A stretch of DNA of 64,000 nt from Leptospira sanjuanensis (lineage in GTDB: Bacteria > Spirochaetota > Leptospiria > Leptospirales > Leptospiraceae), in assembly GCF_022267325.1 (NCBI RefSeq), contig NZ_JAIZBG010000001.1, forward strand, positions 2,454,001 through 2,518,000, given 5' to 3'. The notes under the pieces were generated by a model that saw nothing but the letters and a program-made list of their open reading frames with translations, was not told the origin of the DNA and did not search any database. The first letter of the stretch is position 1; each line of letters starts with the position of its first letter. The translations under genes and the position numbers were made by a program. This document shows, piece after piece, positions 1-13,726 of the stretch.

Positions 1-136
1 TCTCGCAAGCGACTCGAGATTTTGGATCCTGTTCCAGATAGGCGTCCAGAACCGCATCGGAAATTTGGTCGCAGACCTTGTCAGGGTGGCCTTCGCCTAC
101 CGATTCCGAAGTAAAAATAAAATCTTTTAAAGACAT
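1..136 (-). CDS. metK: S-adenosylmethionine synthetase, N-terminal part
   Basis: Only the first 45 codons are in the window; the gene runs off the left edge. The N-terminus ([20 protein letters not shown], then [12 protein letters not shown]) is the highly conserved start of methionine adenosyltransferase, including the SVGEGHPDK substrate loop. The enzyme makes S-adenosylmethionine from ATP and methionine in the cytoplasm. An AGGA ribosome-binding site lies just upstream of the ATG. It is transcribed away from the ParB-domain gene. The 188-bp spacer between the two shows no SAM-riboswitch structure that I can recognise. Confidence 0.95.
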   Translation of the reverse strand, partial: MSLKDFIFTSESVGEGHPDKVCDQISDAVLDAYLEQDPKSRVACE

Positions 137-324
137 TTGTTCTTCCTGATGGGTGAAAATTGACGGGAAAGTCCGGAGGAACCCCGCTCTGATCCCAAAA
201 ACCTGCGGATTCCTTCAGTGTCAAGAAGATCCAAACTATGTTCCTTCCGCATTCTAGAACAAATTGAGCAACCTAAGTCAGAATTGAATTGAAGCACAGG
301 CACCCGGAATATTTTTGAGAAACA

Positions 325-723
<399 letters not shown>

Positions 724-889
724 GAATTCAGGCCGAAAGAACGAATTCCATCTTCTTTCAAAATTTCTCATGTTAAAATCTGCGGGGATTTCATTCCCGG
801 GTAAGCAAGATTTCTTCCCTGTTTCCGACCTTCCGTTTTTATCAGTTAGAACTTAAATCATGAACTTTCAGGCAAAAAATTATCCAATA

Positions 890-918
890 TTGATTTACAA
901 AAAGTTCACGAGTTCATA
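890..918 (+). promoter_or_regulatory. Candidate lipL32 promoter
   Basis: TTGATT (890-895), a 17-nt spacer, then TTCATA (913-918). This would start transcription about 20 nt before the lipL32 ATG. The -10 match is weak for such a highly expressed gene, so this is only a candidate. The ribosome-binding site TAAGGAGAG at 934-942 is strong and fixes the start codon. Confidence 0.3.
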
Positions 919-929
919 CCGTGATCTTC

Positions 930-1765
<836 letters not shown>

Positions 1766-1800
1766 TTTTTACTTAGAGCTTAAACAGTTTCTATAAGGTG

Positions 1801-1826
1801 AAAGCCACCGAAAGGTGGCTTTTTTA
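1801..1826 (+). terminator. Rho-independent terminator of lipL32
   Basis: AAAGCCACC / GGTGGCTTT forms a 9-bp stem with a 4-nt loop (GAAA), followed by a T run. It sits 35 nt after the lipL32 stop codon. Confidence 0.9.
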
Positions 1827-2213
1827 TTTCCTGTTTCACGGCGCCCGCTTTTTTAGAAATAATTTCGTTTGAATCTGATCTCCATTTTGTTCTTTTTTCG
1901 GAACGATTTTGAATTTTCCTATCTTCCCTTTTATCGTAAAGACGCATCCCGATTCAGTCCCATCCTTCTTTTTGTTCCCAAAGGAGAATCCGAATTATTT
2001 TCCAAGATGTACCCCCGTCCTTTTGCAAAATCGAAACGTCATCCCGATCGATTCTACTTGCAAAGACAGGTTATCGTGAGTTACAATAGTAGCGATTCTC
2101 CGCTCCAAACGGCGTTCGATACGAAGAATTTTCGGTTTTCAATCGAGAAACGCGATCTTGGAGTGGTAAAGAATCGAATACAAAGCTGAACAGAAGTTCA
2201 CAAAGGAATTGAA
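1827..2213. other. Intergenic region before the acyl-CoA dehydrogenase
   Basis: 387 bp without a convincing gene. An open frame of 106 codons (1869-2189, plus strand) has no ribosome-binding site, no family resemblance and an unnatural composition, so I do not call it. The downstream half holds a promoter-like pair, TTGCAA (2058-2063), 18 nt, TACAAT (2082-2087), which could drive the acyl-CoA dehydrogenase gene. Confidence 0.5.
2058..2087 (+). promoter_or_regulatory. Candidate sigma-70 promoter
   Basis: TTGCAA, 18-nt spacer and TACAAT, each one or two mismatches from consensus, about 125 nt before the acyl-CoA dehydrogenase start. Position and orientation fit, but nothing else supports it. 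Confidence 0.35.
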
Positions 2214-3974
<1,761 letters not shown>

Positions 3975-3984
3975 GACTTATCAT

Positions 3985-4036
3985 AAAAACTCTCCGAATT
4001 CGCCGCTTTGTTTTGCGTAGGCGTCGGGGAGTTTTT
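3985..4036. terminator. Bidirectional terminator between convergent genes
   Basis: AAAAACTCTCCGA and TCGGGGAGTTTTT pair with one mismatch across an AT/GC loop. The A run on one side and the T run on the other let it act in both directions, which fits its place between two convergent genes. Confidence 0.7.
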
Positions 4037-4071
4037 CGATTCCGAAAAACGAACTCGAAAGGAAAATCGAA

Positions 4072-4731
4072 TCAATTTCCTCCCACGGACTCTATTCGAT
4101 CCGATTCTAAAATACGAATCCCGGAAGGATCTTTTTGCGCGATAAGGATCATCGCTCTGGCGACCGTTCTTCCGTGAATCGATCTGTATTTCCGAATTCC
4201 GCCGAGTAACAACGGATTGATGATCTTTGCAAAAAATTGACCGACGACTTCGCCCGGTCTGGCTTCTTCCCGTTCGCCTTCTAAAAGAGAAGGTCTGAAT
4301 ATTCCGAGAAACGGAAATCCGATCGTTTCCAGATCTTTCTCCATTTCTCCCTTGACCCGATTGTAAAATACGAACGACTTACGGTCGGCGCCCAAAGCGC
4401 TTACGACGAGAAAGGATCGAACCCCTTTTTCTTTCGCGAGTTTTGCGATCTGCATCACGTATTCGTGATCCACTTTTTTGAAATTCTCCTGACTTCCGGC
4501 CTTGGAGATCGTTGTCCCCAAACTGCAATAAACTTCCGTAATCCCTTTCGGAAAGGAAGAAGCGTTTAACGCGTCGTAGTCGACCACGATTTCCTCCGCG
4601 CCGCGAACGGAACCGGGCTTACGTACGAGTGCGTAAATTTTTTGATATTCGCCGGAAGCGTTCAATTCTTCCAAAAGATACCTTCCGATGAGTCCGGTCG
4701 CGCCTGCAACCAAAGCCGCTTTTTGAGCCAT
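4072..4731 (-). CDS. NAD(P)-binding protein, HTATIP2/TIP30-like atypical SDR
   Basis: A 219-residue Rossmann-fold protein. The N-terminus AALVAGATGLIGRYLLEEL is the glycine-rich TGATGxxG dinucleotide-binding motif of atypical short-chain dehydrogenases. Later segments (VYCSLGTT, FLVVSALGAD, FYNRVKGEMEKDLE, FRPSLLEGEREE) follow the HTATIP2/CC3 pattern, with Tyr/Lys in the YNRVKGEME helix where classical SDRs have their YxxxK pair. The likely role is an NADPH-dependent oxidoreductase or a cofactor-binding regulator; the substrate is unknown. It is a single gene, divergent from the cyclase gene. Confidence 0.8.
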   Translation of the reverse strand: MAQKAALVAGATGLIGRYLLEELNASGEYQKIYALVRKPGSVRGAEEIVVDYDALNASSFPKGITEVYCSLGTTISKAGSQENFKKVDHEYVMQIAKLAKEKGVRSFLVVSALGADRKSFVFYNRVKGEMEKDLETIGFPFLGIFRPSLLEGEREEARPGEVVGQFFAKIINPLLLGGIRKYRSIHGRTVARAMILIAQKDPSGIRILESDRIESVGGN

Positions 4732-4761
4732 GTTTCGTTCTTCTCCTGAACTGCGAAAAGA

Positions 4762-6198
4762 ATGCGGAGGTCCGTTTTTTATGAAAGAATTTTTTTCAAA
4801 TGTCCTTCCCTTTCCCGGAAAGAATTGATCTTGAATCCCGAAATTTCTATCCTGAACTTTGTGAATCTATTCCGATCGATCAAGAAAGCGTTTCAAATTT
4901 TGGACCGAAAGTCCATGCCGGATTCCGTTCTGGATGTTCTCAAAACGGAGGAAAGAAACGGAATCATCATCACGAATTACTTCCGTTATCTCATCGCGCT
5001 CTTTTTTCTGGTTCAGATCGTAGTCAACGTTCACAGCGGAGACAGCGAGGCCAATCTTATCGCGTTTTCCATCTATCTCGTTCTGACTCTCGCGCACACG
5101 GTCATCATCCGAGTTTGCCCCGATTCGATCGTCAGCGTTTTCAATTACGTCACCCTGTTTGCGGAATACCTTTTGATCTTGGGTGTTCTTCTGTTTTACA
5201 CGTTCACAACCAAAAATGTGGATCTCGGTTTCGCACTGAAGAATTCCATAAACCTCTTCTTTTTGTTTCCGATCGTCTATTCCCTTTTGCAATTTCGAAT
5301 CCGTTTCGTGTTCCTAGGGTTGTTTTTATTCTATGCGATCTACTTTTCGATTCTTGGGATTGCGGTTTCAACCAATCAGCTGACATACACGAACGACTGG
5401 GGCCGTTATATCAGCGGACCGGAAGTTCTTTTGGAGGACGTCGTCGCCGGTAAACCCGGTTTGTATTTTTGTTTTGCGGTGATGATTTCCATGGGGATAT
5501 TCCGCACGGTTTCGATGGTGAGGAGAATCGGAATCGCCGAAGGACAAAAGACGGAACTGTCCCGTTACTTTTCTCCGAAGATCGTCAACGAGATGATGGA
5601 AAATCCCGAAACTCTTCAGAGCGGCAATCGTCAGATCGTAAGTATTCTTTTTTTGGATATTCGAAATTTCACCGCGATGTCCGAGAACATGGATCCGAAA
5701 GAACTCGGAGAACTTCTATCGGAATTTCGTAAAATTATGATGGAATGCGTTTTCGAAAACAACGGAACCTTGGACAAATACATAGGCGACGCGGTGATGG
5801 CTACGTTCGGAACTCCTCACCCTTCGCCCTCCGCGGAAGTCGACGCAAGAAACGCGGTCGGCTGCGGAGTTATCATGCAGAAACGTCTCGCCGAATGGAA
5901 TCTGTTTCGAAAGTCGCAGGGCAAAACGCCGATCACGATCGGAATCGGGATTCATACGGGAGAAGTGTTTGCGGGAAACATCGGAAGCGATCTTCACAGA
6001 GAATATTCTGTGATCGGAGACGCGGTCAACACTGCTTCTCGTATCGAATCGCTCTGCAAGGTTTTGAAAAAGTCCTTTCTCATCTCGAAAGAAACCATGG
6101 AACTGTTAGGCGGCAAATACACTCTCACACGAATGCCCCGCGTCAAGGTCAAAGGCAAAGAAGAACCAATCCAAACCTATGAGGTCATGTGGGGCTGA
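4762..6198 (+). CDS. Membrane-bound class III adenylate cyclase
   Basis: 478 residues in the reading used here. Residues about 65-260 form five or six membrane helices and the C-terminal 200 residues form one class III cyclase domain. Metal-binding aspartates are D299 (FLDIRNFT) and D343 (DKYIGD). K339 occupies the adenine-selecting lysine position. S416 (YSVIGD) replaces the usual Asp/Thr partner, as in class IIIb enzymes. N423 and R427 in NTASR are the transition-state residues. It should therefore make cAMP from ATP. The start is uncertain: no ribosome-binding site precedes 4762, and ATG 4912 or GTG 4861 would leave room for a promoter. The stop codon lies in the first unit of a tandem repeat. 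Confidence 0.85.
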   Translation: MRRSVFYERIFFKCPSLSRKELILNPEISILNFVNLFRSIKKAFQILDRKSMPDSVLDVLKTEERNGIIITNYFRYLIALFFLVQIVVNVHSGDSEANLIAFSIYLVLTLAHTVIIRVCPDSIVSVFNYVTLFAEYLLILGVLLFYTFTTKNVDLGFALKNSINLFFLFPIVYSLLQFRIRFVFLGLFLFYAIYFSILGIAVSTNQLTYTNDWGRYISGPEVLLEDVVAGKPGLYFCFAVMISMGIFRTVSMVRRIGIAEGQKTELSRYFSPKIVNEMMENPETLQSGNRQIVSILFLDIRNFTAMSENMDPKELGELLSEFRKIMMECVFENNGTLDKYIGDAVMATFGTPHPSPSAEVDARNAVGCGVIMQKRLAEWNLFRKSQGKTPITIGIGIHTGEVFAGNIGSDLHREYSVIGDAVNTASRIESLCKVLKKSFLISKETMELLGGKYTLTRMPRVKVKGKEEPIQTYEVMWG

Positions 6199-6574
6199 GC
6201 GATTCATAGAGAGCGAAGCCGCCAACGAGCAGCGGAGCGTCGTGAGTGGTTCTCATCGTAGATGAGAAATCTGAGCGATTCATAGAGAGCGAAGCCGCCA
6301 ACGAGCAGCGGAGCGTCGTGAGTGGTTCTCATCGTAGATGAGAAATCTGAGCGATTCATAGAGAGCGAAGCCGCCAACGAGCAGCGGAGCGTCGTGAGTG
6401 GTTCTCATCGTAGATGAGAAATCTGAGCGATTCATAGAGAGCGAAGCCGCCAACGAGCAGCGGAGCGTCGTGAGTGGTTCTCATCGTAGATGAGAAATCT
6501 GAGCGATTCATAGAGAGCGAAGCCGCCAACGAGCAGCGAAGCGTCGCGAGTGATTCTCATCGTAGATGAGAAAC
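6195..6574 (+). repeat. Five tandem copies of a 76-bp repeat
   Basis: Five units of exactly 76 bp start at 6195, 6271, 6347, 6423 and 6499. Units 1-4 appear identical; unit 5 has four or five substitutions in its second half. Each unit ends with a perfect 8-bp inverted repeat, TTCTCATC-GTA-GATGAGAA. The first unit begins one base before the stop codon (TGA 6196-6198) of the cyclase gene, so the array starts at the very end of that coding region. The remaining 104 bp to 6678 show nothing recognisable. Confidence 0.97.
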
Positions 6575-6678
6575 GCCCCATAGGAAGCAAGTTAGGCGAA
6601 AGCGAAACGACGGCTCTCAAGCTACTGAAAGCGTTTAGAAAAGCCGGCTTTGTATTCTCGGTAAATTGATGATAGCGA

Positions 6679-7263
6679 TCAGCGAATTTGATCCTTACTC
6701 AAATCCACAAATTCTCGAATTAACTTTTCATCAGGATTACAATCTTCGACTTGTTTCATCAAAAGGCAAAACTTACTATATGCAAGAAAACTCTCAGGGG
6801 ATCTCGAATACTCCTGCGGCAACAAACCTAAAGAAGCCGCGAGCCTTACGCTGAACTCCGGATCTTCCAGCGCTTGATAAAACGTTTGTCGATCTGATTC
6901 TTTTTTTGAATAACCGAGAAAAAGAGCTGCGCGAATTCTCATCTTTGGATCGGGATTATTGAGGAGAACCTCCTGTAAGATCGGTCTGTAAAATACGATG
7001 TCGCTGAGAAATTCCTCGTACGCGTATGCATGCGCCCTTAAACCGAAGGAAAGAATGGAAACATTAGAATCTTCGAAAGAATCAGTTTTCCAACGATGGA
7101 GGAGATATTGAGGTCGATGCCAAAACCAAACCGAAGCCAATAAAATCCAAAAGATAAAAAGGACGGATTTCGTTTTTACGGAAAGCCGACACGAAATCAC
7201 GATGCACAAAACGAGAATCGCGAAAAAGGGAAACGTGAATAAGAATTTTTCTTCGATCGTCAT
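6679..7263 (-). CDS. Membrane-anchored HEAT-repeat-like protein
   Basis: A 194-residue protein of unknown function. Two hydrophobic helices occupy about residues 8-26 and 34-48. The rest is soluble and contains two HEAT-like helical pairs (PDPKMRIRAALFLGYS and EDPEFSVRLAASLGLL), a pattern used for protein-protein contacts. It begins immediately after the stop codon of the upstream gene with no gap, so the two are surely co-transcribed. No catalytic motif is visible. Confidence 0.65.
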   Translation of the reverse strand: MTIEEKFLFTFPFFAILVLCIVISCRLSVKTKSVLFIFWILLASVWFWHRPQYLLHRWKTDSFEDSNVSILSFGLRAHAYAYEEFLSDIVFYRPILQEVLLNNPDPKMRIRAALFLGYSKKESDRQTFYQALEDPEFSVRLAASLGLLPQEYSRSPESFLAYSKFCLLMKQVEDCNPDEKLIREFVDLSKDQIR

Positions 7264-7581
7264 TCAGTCAAAATTAGCCGCAAAAAGTTCCAACCCTTCT
7301 AATACGAGAGAATAAACGAATACAAAAGATACGAACTGGATGTGAGGAAAAAATCGATTCTTTCGAAAGGAGAAGTGGACGACGAAATATCCGAACACAG
7401 TCGGTAACAAAGAAATGAAAAACAATATTCCGAAATATTCTAAGAAAAGTACGATGTTAAGAAACATCGAATAGTGAAACTCGGGAGAAGACCTTAGGAA
7501 AATCCGCAGAATGGAGGCAACACACAAAGAAGAGCACGCAAATTTCAAATACTCCAAGAACGAAATACGAACTTCCTGCAT
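7264..7581 (-). CDS. Small hypothetical membrane protein
   Basis: A 105-residue, phenylalanine-rich protein with about three predicted membrane helices (near residues 12-30, 38-67 and 80-100). I do not recognise the family. The ATG at 7581 is preferred over an in-frame TTG one codon upstream. It is the first gene of a two-gene unit with the HEAT-like membrane protein that follows directly. Confidence 0.55.
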   Translation of the reverse strand: MQEVRISFLEYLKFACSSLCVASILRIFLRSSPEFHYSMFLNIVLFLEYFGILFFISLLPTVFGYFVVHFSFRKNRFFPHIQFVSFVFVYSLVLEGLELFAANFD

Positions 7582-7674
7582 CAATCTTTTCTTTTACAAA
7601 ATGAAAACCGGCCTTTTCGAAAAATCGCAAGGATATCGAAAAAGCCTATCATTTGCAATCGTTAGAACTTGACC

Positions 7675-8019
<345 letters not shown>

Positions 8020-8081
8020 AAGTACCAATCCTCTTTTTCTACGATTTTACGCTCCGCGCTTCGAAAAAGCAAGCATTTGAC

Positions 8082-9611
8082 TCAAAACAGATTCAAGCCG
8101 TTTCCTTCCAGAGATTCCACGTATTCGAAATAGGACTTGAGTTTGAATTTTTTAGCGGTGGATTCGGATGACATATAGCGTATGCTACCGAAAACGTTTC
8201 GTTCGGGAAACCAAGGCCGATCGAACAAACCGAAACACCATAAGATTCCCGTATACGAATTCGGATCTCGTCCGTCATACGCGTATTTGTTGTTCAAATC
8301 TTCGAGAATCGTAAACGCCGTTTCATAGTCGGGGGTCCATTCGATGATCTTCTTTCCCCAAAGCATCCGCAGATAATTGTGCATCGATCCGGTCAAAACG
8401 AGCTCCTTCTGAGCCGCGTTCCAAACTGCGTCATGCGTCTTTGCGTTCTCGAGCTGCTCCTTCGTATAAAGATACGGACGAATATCGTTTTTGTGAAAAT
8501 CCAAATTCTTCTGTAGCCAATCGGGAAGAATGGAAAGGTCTTTTCGAAACGAAGGTTGTTTCCAAAACATCAAGAAACCCACGTCCCTCCAAGTGACGAG
8601 TTCGTCCAGAAAAGAATTCACATTGTCGTCCGGATGATAAAAACCTTCCTTTCGATTTTTATTTTCGGGAACGATCACTCCGGGATTCCAAGGTTCGTCC
8701 AAGTTCCAATCCAGAACGGCGCTTACGACTTCTTCCTGAGAAATATGACCGAAGTGGAGATAGGGAGACAACAAGGAAGAATACGATTCTTTCGGATCTC
8801 GAGGCTGACTTCTAAGTTCCGCATAACCGTTCAATCCTTGTTTTAAAAAACGTTTGAGAAGTTTTAATCCCTCTTCCCTTCCTCCGATTTTACCCGTAAC
8901 CGGCAAAACGTCCGGACAGAGAAAATTCACTTTTTTGCATATAGTTTCGATCTTCTTCTCATCCCCGTCGAACCAAACGATCTTGGAAAACGGAGAATCC
9001 GGATTCTTCCTAAGCGAAGATCCGTTCGTGTTTACGTAAGGTTTTCCCGGTTTACGGGAAGATCGAAACTTCCAGGCTTCGGCGAACAATTTGTGAACTC
9101 GAGGCCGGAGGATTCTCGCGGCGGAAGCGAATTCTCCGTAAAGGCTCAAAGGAATGATGGAGTTCGAATCGACGGCGAGCAGCTTGCATTCGATTCTTTT
9201 GCCGACTTCGTTTAACAATTCGGGAACGATATAAGCCGGATAATCGTCCGTGACGACAAGCGCGGCCGTAGACGCGATTCTCCCGAAAACCTCCGTGATC
9301 GGGTTGTCCGTAGTTTCCACAAAGGCGCGGTAATTCAACCCGAGTTTGTTCGCCTCTTTCGCGTTCGCCGCCATCCCCTCGAGAAGAAAACGATGCAACC
9401 TCGGCGAACTCCAAGGATAATCCATTTTCAGAGGTTCGTAGATCCAGAGTTCCTTTTCGTATTTTTGGGAAAGATGAATCGCGTAATCCAGGGAATGATT
9501 CCATGCCAACCGTCTCGCCATGGACATCCAATACAGAAGAATCGGCTTTTCCTCCCGAACCGGCTTTTGATTGAGATCGCGGACCCGGATCAGATTTTCT
9601 TTCGGAAACAT
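8082..9611 (-). CDS. phrB: Class II CPD photolyase
   Basis: 509 residues, the normal size for a class II cyclobutane pyrimidine dimer photolyase, which repairs UV dimers in DNA using FADH- and blue light. The N-terminal antenna-binding half begins near PILLYWMSMARRLAWNHSL. The C-terminal FAD-binding half has the class II signature SMHNYLRMLWGKKIIEW and, near the end, NNKYAYDGRDPNSYTGILW followed by CFGLFDRPWFPERNVFGSIRYMS, which is nearly diagnostic. It is a single gene; nothing around it suggests an SOS operator. The presence of light repair fits an organism that survives in surface water. Confidence 0.93.
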   Translation of the reverse strand: MFPKENLIRVRDLNQKPVREEKPILLYWMSMARRLAWNHSLDYAIHLSQKYEKELWIYEPLKMDYPWSSPRLHRFLLEGMAANAKEANKLGLNYRAFVETTDNPITEVFGRIASTAALVVTDDYPAYIVPELLNEVGKRIECKLLAVDSNSIIPLSLYGEFASAARILRPRVHKLFAEAWKFRSSRKPGKPYVNTNGSSLRKNPDSPFSKIVWFDGDEKKIETICKKVNFLCPDVLPVTGKIGGREEGLKLLKRFLKQGLNGYAELRSQPRDPKESYSSLLSPYLHFGHISQEEVVSAVLDWNLDEPWNPGVIVPENKNRKEGFYHPDDNVNSFLDELVTWRDVGFLMFWKQPSFRKDLSILPDWLQKNLDFHKNDIRPYLYTKEQLENAKTHDAVWNAAQKELVLTGSMHNYLRMLWGKKIIEWTPDYETAFTILEDLNNKYAYDGRDPNSYTGILWCFGLFDRPWFPERNVFGSIRYMSSESTAKKFKLKSYFEYVESLEGNGLNLF

Positions 9612-9711
9612 TTTCTTCTTTTCACGCGCTTCGGAAGTTTTTTCCTTAGACGCAGAAAGAATCGATTCGTTTTGAAATTTCTTCCCGATTCTTTTTTCTC
9701 GTCATCGAATT

Positions 9712-9738
9712 TTAGCACTCTCTCACCTAAAGTGCTTG
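9712..9738 (+). promoter_or_regulatory. CIRCE-like operator 1 (HrcA site)
   Basis: TTAGCACTC, 9-nt spacer, AAGTGCTTG. The left arm is perfect for the CIRCE consensus TTAGCACTC-N9-GAGTGCTAA and the right arm matches 6 of 9. Its right arm overlaps the -35 box (TTGACC 9736-9741). Confidence 0.75.
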
Positions 9739-9764
9739 ACCCTTTTTCAACGAATTTTTAAATG
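9736..9764 (+). promoter_or_regulatory. groESL promoter
   Basis: TTGACC (9736-9741), a 17-nt spacer and TAAATG (9759-9764). It lies between the two CIRCE-like elements, so HrcA bound at either would block initiation. Confidence 0.6.
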
Positions 9765-9775
9765 GAAAACTACAG

Positions 9776-9802
9776 TAAGCACTCTTCCTCATGCAGTGCT
9801 AA
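9776..9802 (+). promoter_or_regulatory. CIRCE operator 2 (HrcA site)
   Basis: TAAGCACTC, 9-nt spacer, CAGTGCTAA. Each arm matches 8 of 9 consensus bases, so it is the better of the two elements. It lies just downstream of the predicted transcription start and 25 bp before the groES ATG. The repressor HrcA is not encoded in this window. Confidence 0.88.
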
Positions 9803-9812
9803 TTAACGATAA

Positions 9813-10117
<305 letters not shown>

Positions 10118-10127
10118 TCAGGAGTGA

Positions 10128-11768
<1,641 letters not shown>

Positions 11769-11796
11769 TTCATCCGAACGTTCTTTACCAATCGCA

Positions 11797-11834
11797 AAAA
11801 GGCGGTCGAGGTTCCCCTCTTCCGCCTTTTTTTG
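11797..11834 (+). terminator. Rho-independent terminator of groESL
   Basis: AAAAAGGCGG (11797-11806) pairs with CCGCCTTTTT (from 11823) and is followed by a T run. The loop is about 16 nt. It lies 28 nt after the groEL stop codon. Confidence 0.85.
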
Positions 11835-11872
11835 TTTTCAAGGATCGGATTTTCAAAAAACATTTCCGAACT

Positions 11873-12547
11873 ATGAACCGATTGAAACTGATTCTTCTTA
11901 CGTTATTCGTCGTTCCCGGATTGGGCATTTATTCCGAGAACAAACAAACCGTAACCGTCTCCGGGAGCGGAACCGCGGTCGTGGAAACGGACTACATCCA
12001 GATGACCTTTGCCGTGGAAGTCGAGGAAGCGAACGCAAAAACGGCCCAGGAAAAGAATCTCGAAAGAACGTCTAACGTGATCCAGGCGCTCTCCAAAGAA
12101 TTCAAAATTTCCCCCAAGGATATATACAGCACCGATTACACTCTGCAAAGACAATATCTTCAGGACGGAAAACAAAGGCCGTATCTGTCCACGTCCGGAA
12201 TTCTTTTAAAACTCAGGAACTTAAAACTTTATAAAGACGTATTGCTGGAACTTCAAAAGTTGGGAGTCAACAACGTAAGCGGAATCGAATTCAAGTCGGA
12301 TTCCACTTCCAAACAGGAAAAAGACGCGCTCGTTTCCGCGTATGAAGACGCGAAAAACAAGGCGCTGGTTCTCGCCAATGCGATCGGCAAAAAAGAAGTC
12401 ACGGCGATCAAAATCGTCGAATCCGATTCCGCGGCGTATCAACAGGTGGTTTATCAGATGAAAGGAAGAGAAAGCGATTCTTCGCCGCTTTCCGTGGGGG
12501 AACGAAAGATCCAAGCCAAGGTTTTAATCGAGTTCGAAGTCCGCTAA
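11873..12547 (+). CDS. SIMPL-domain (DUF541) exported protein
   Basis: 224 residues. A signal peptide covers about residues 1-20 (LILLTLFVVPGLGIYS). The mature part begins QTVTVSGSGTAVVETDYIQ, the typical SIMPL/DUF541 start (the VxGxG motif). It ends with KALVLANAIGKKEVTAIKI and a final beta-strand segment (KIQAKVLIEFEV), as in the family. Such proteins are periplasmic or outer-membrane-associated, and a few form large ring assemblies; the biochemical role is not settled. It is a single gene with no strong ribosome-binding site visible. Confidence 0.85.
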   Translation: MNRLKLILLTLFVVPGLGIYSENKQTVTVSGSGTAVVETDYIQMTFAVEVEEANAKTAQEKNLERTSNVIQALSKEFKISPKDIYSTDYTLQRQYLQDGKQRPYLSTSGILLKLRNLKLYKDVLLELQKLGVNNVSGIEFKSDSTSKQEKDALVSAYEDAKNKALVLANAIGKKEVTAIKIVESDSAAYQQVVYQMKGRESDSSPLSVGERKIQAKVLIEFEVR

Positions 12548-12600
12548 GAACTCTTAATTCTTCTTGCTTTCTATCCCGAAACCGACTTCACTGTTTCGCC

Positions 12601-13098
12601 ATGAGTAAAGAAAAGTTCGAAACCTCCAAACGGGAAGGCGTCCACAAAGAATTCGAATCCTATACGGGGAATTGGAAAGGCGTCAACCAGATGATGTTCA
12701 AAGAGGGAGAAGTCACCGACGAATCTCCGATTGCGGGAACCATCAAACTCGTATTAGGCGGAAGATTTCTTCTGCACGAATACAAGGGAAGTTACGGAGG
12801 TGAACCGTTCGAAGGAATCGCGATCTACGGATATCACATCGACAAAAAACGATACGAATCCGCTTGGGTCGAAAGTTTCGGAATGGGGAGCGGAATCCTG
12901 TTTTCGGAAGGAGTTCCAGGCGCAAAGGAATGGTCCGTTACGGGACACTACGGCGGCGATACTCCGGAAACCAGTTGGGGTTGGAGAACCAGTTTGGAAA
13001 AAGACGGGGACGATAAGTTGATTATCTTCTCTCAAAACCTCAGACCGAACGGAGAAAAAGCGGGAGGAGTTCGAATCCTCTACGAACGCGTTTCGTAA
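12601..13098 (+). CDS. DUF1579 family protein
   Basis: 165 residues, cytoplasmic by composition. The pattern is that of DUF1579: an N-terminal YTGNWKGVNQMMF, then GGRFLLHEYKGSYGGEPFEGIAIYGYH and WVESFGMGSGILFSEG, a lipocalin-like small beta-barrel. The family has no agreed function, although small hydrophobic ligands are suspected. It is separated by about 50 nt from the SIMPL gene and by about 120 nt from the next one. Confidence 0.8.
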   Translation: MSKEKFETSKREGVHKEFESYTGNWKGVNQMMFKEGEVTDESPIAGTIKLVLGGRFLLHEYKGSYGGEPFEGIAIYGYHIDKKRYESAWVESFGMGSGILFSEGVPGAKEWSVTGHYGGDTPETSWGWRTSLEKDGDDKLIIFSQNLRPNGEKAGGVRILYERVS

Positions 13099-13220
13099 GT
13101 TTCCCGACGGCTTCTTATAAAAAAGAGAAACAAATTCTTTTCGAATCCCGAATTTTGACGACCTTCGTTCATCCGTTCTCCGTCGAACAGACGCGTGGAT
13201 AAAACGCGAAAAGGAGACGG

Positions 13221-13682
13221 ATGGAAACCGCAATCATTACGAAAACGGAATGGGACCCGAAACAAAAATTAGTCAGCACGAGAATTAGCGGCAAAGTCGA
13301 AATCGAAGACGTGGAAGTCTGGGAAAAATCCCTTCTCGATTCCCTCGCACAAATACCGGACAACGGAACGTTTAAGATCTTCATCAACTTACACGGGTTC
13401 CAAGCCGCCAACCTCGAAGCGCACAAACGCTTTCGCGAGATCATACCGCAAATCTTATCGGACTACGGATGGAAGGTCGGTTACTTGAATCTCTTTGAAG
13501 AATCCAAATCGATGCGGTTTCAAAATCTCCGCGGAATCCGTTGCATCGCGGCGGTGCACGTTCATCAAGACGAAACGAAGATCGGAAACTACGAGGAAAA
13601 ATTCGGAAAGGAAAACGAGCACTTCTATACGGATCCGATTCGAGCCAGGAACTGGATCGAGTCGTACGTTCTTAGCGCTTAA
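13221..13682 (+). CDS. Hypothetical protein with STAS/SpoIIAA-like layout
   Basis: 153 residues, no signal peptide or membrane helix. The alternation of strands and helices (KLVSTRISGKVEIEDVEVW, then FKIFINLHGFQAANLEAHK and WKVGYLNLFEESKSMRF) resembles the SpoIIAA-like/STAS fold, but I see no phosphorylatable serine motif. An AAAAGGAG ribosome-binding site precedes the ATG. Function unknown. It is probably transcribed separately from the downstream ATP-grasp operon, which starts 44 nt later, though co-transcription cannot be excluded. Confidence 0.6.
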   Translation: METAIITKTEWDPKQKLVSTRISGKVEIEDVEVWEKSLLDSLAQIPDNGTFKIFINLHGFQAANLEAHKRFREIIPQILSDYGWKVGYLNLFEESKSMRFQNLRGIRCIAAVHVHQDETKIGNYEEKFGKENEHFYTDPIRARNWIESYVLSA

Positions 13683-13726
13683 AAATCCTTTGACTTTCTC
13701 CCCGCCCTAAAAGAAACCTATGGGAA

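Noticed and set aside
137..324. Possible SAM riboswitch upstream of metK
   Set aside because: I could not find the conserved core of any SAM-riboswitch class by eye; a covariance-model search would decide.
1869..2189. 106-codon open frame after lipL32
   Set aside because: No ribosome-binding site, no recognisable motif and a composition typical of translated non-coding DNA.
4867..5292. Antisense open frame of 141 codons in the cyclase gene
   Set aside because: It lies within the conserved membrane region of the cyclase and has no signal for translation or similarity.
6195..6574. Possible CRISPR array
   Set aside because: Units are directly joined with no unique spacers and no cas genes nearby, so it is a simple tandem repeat.
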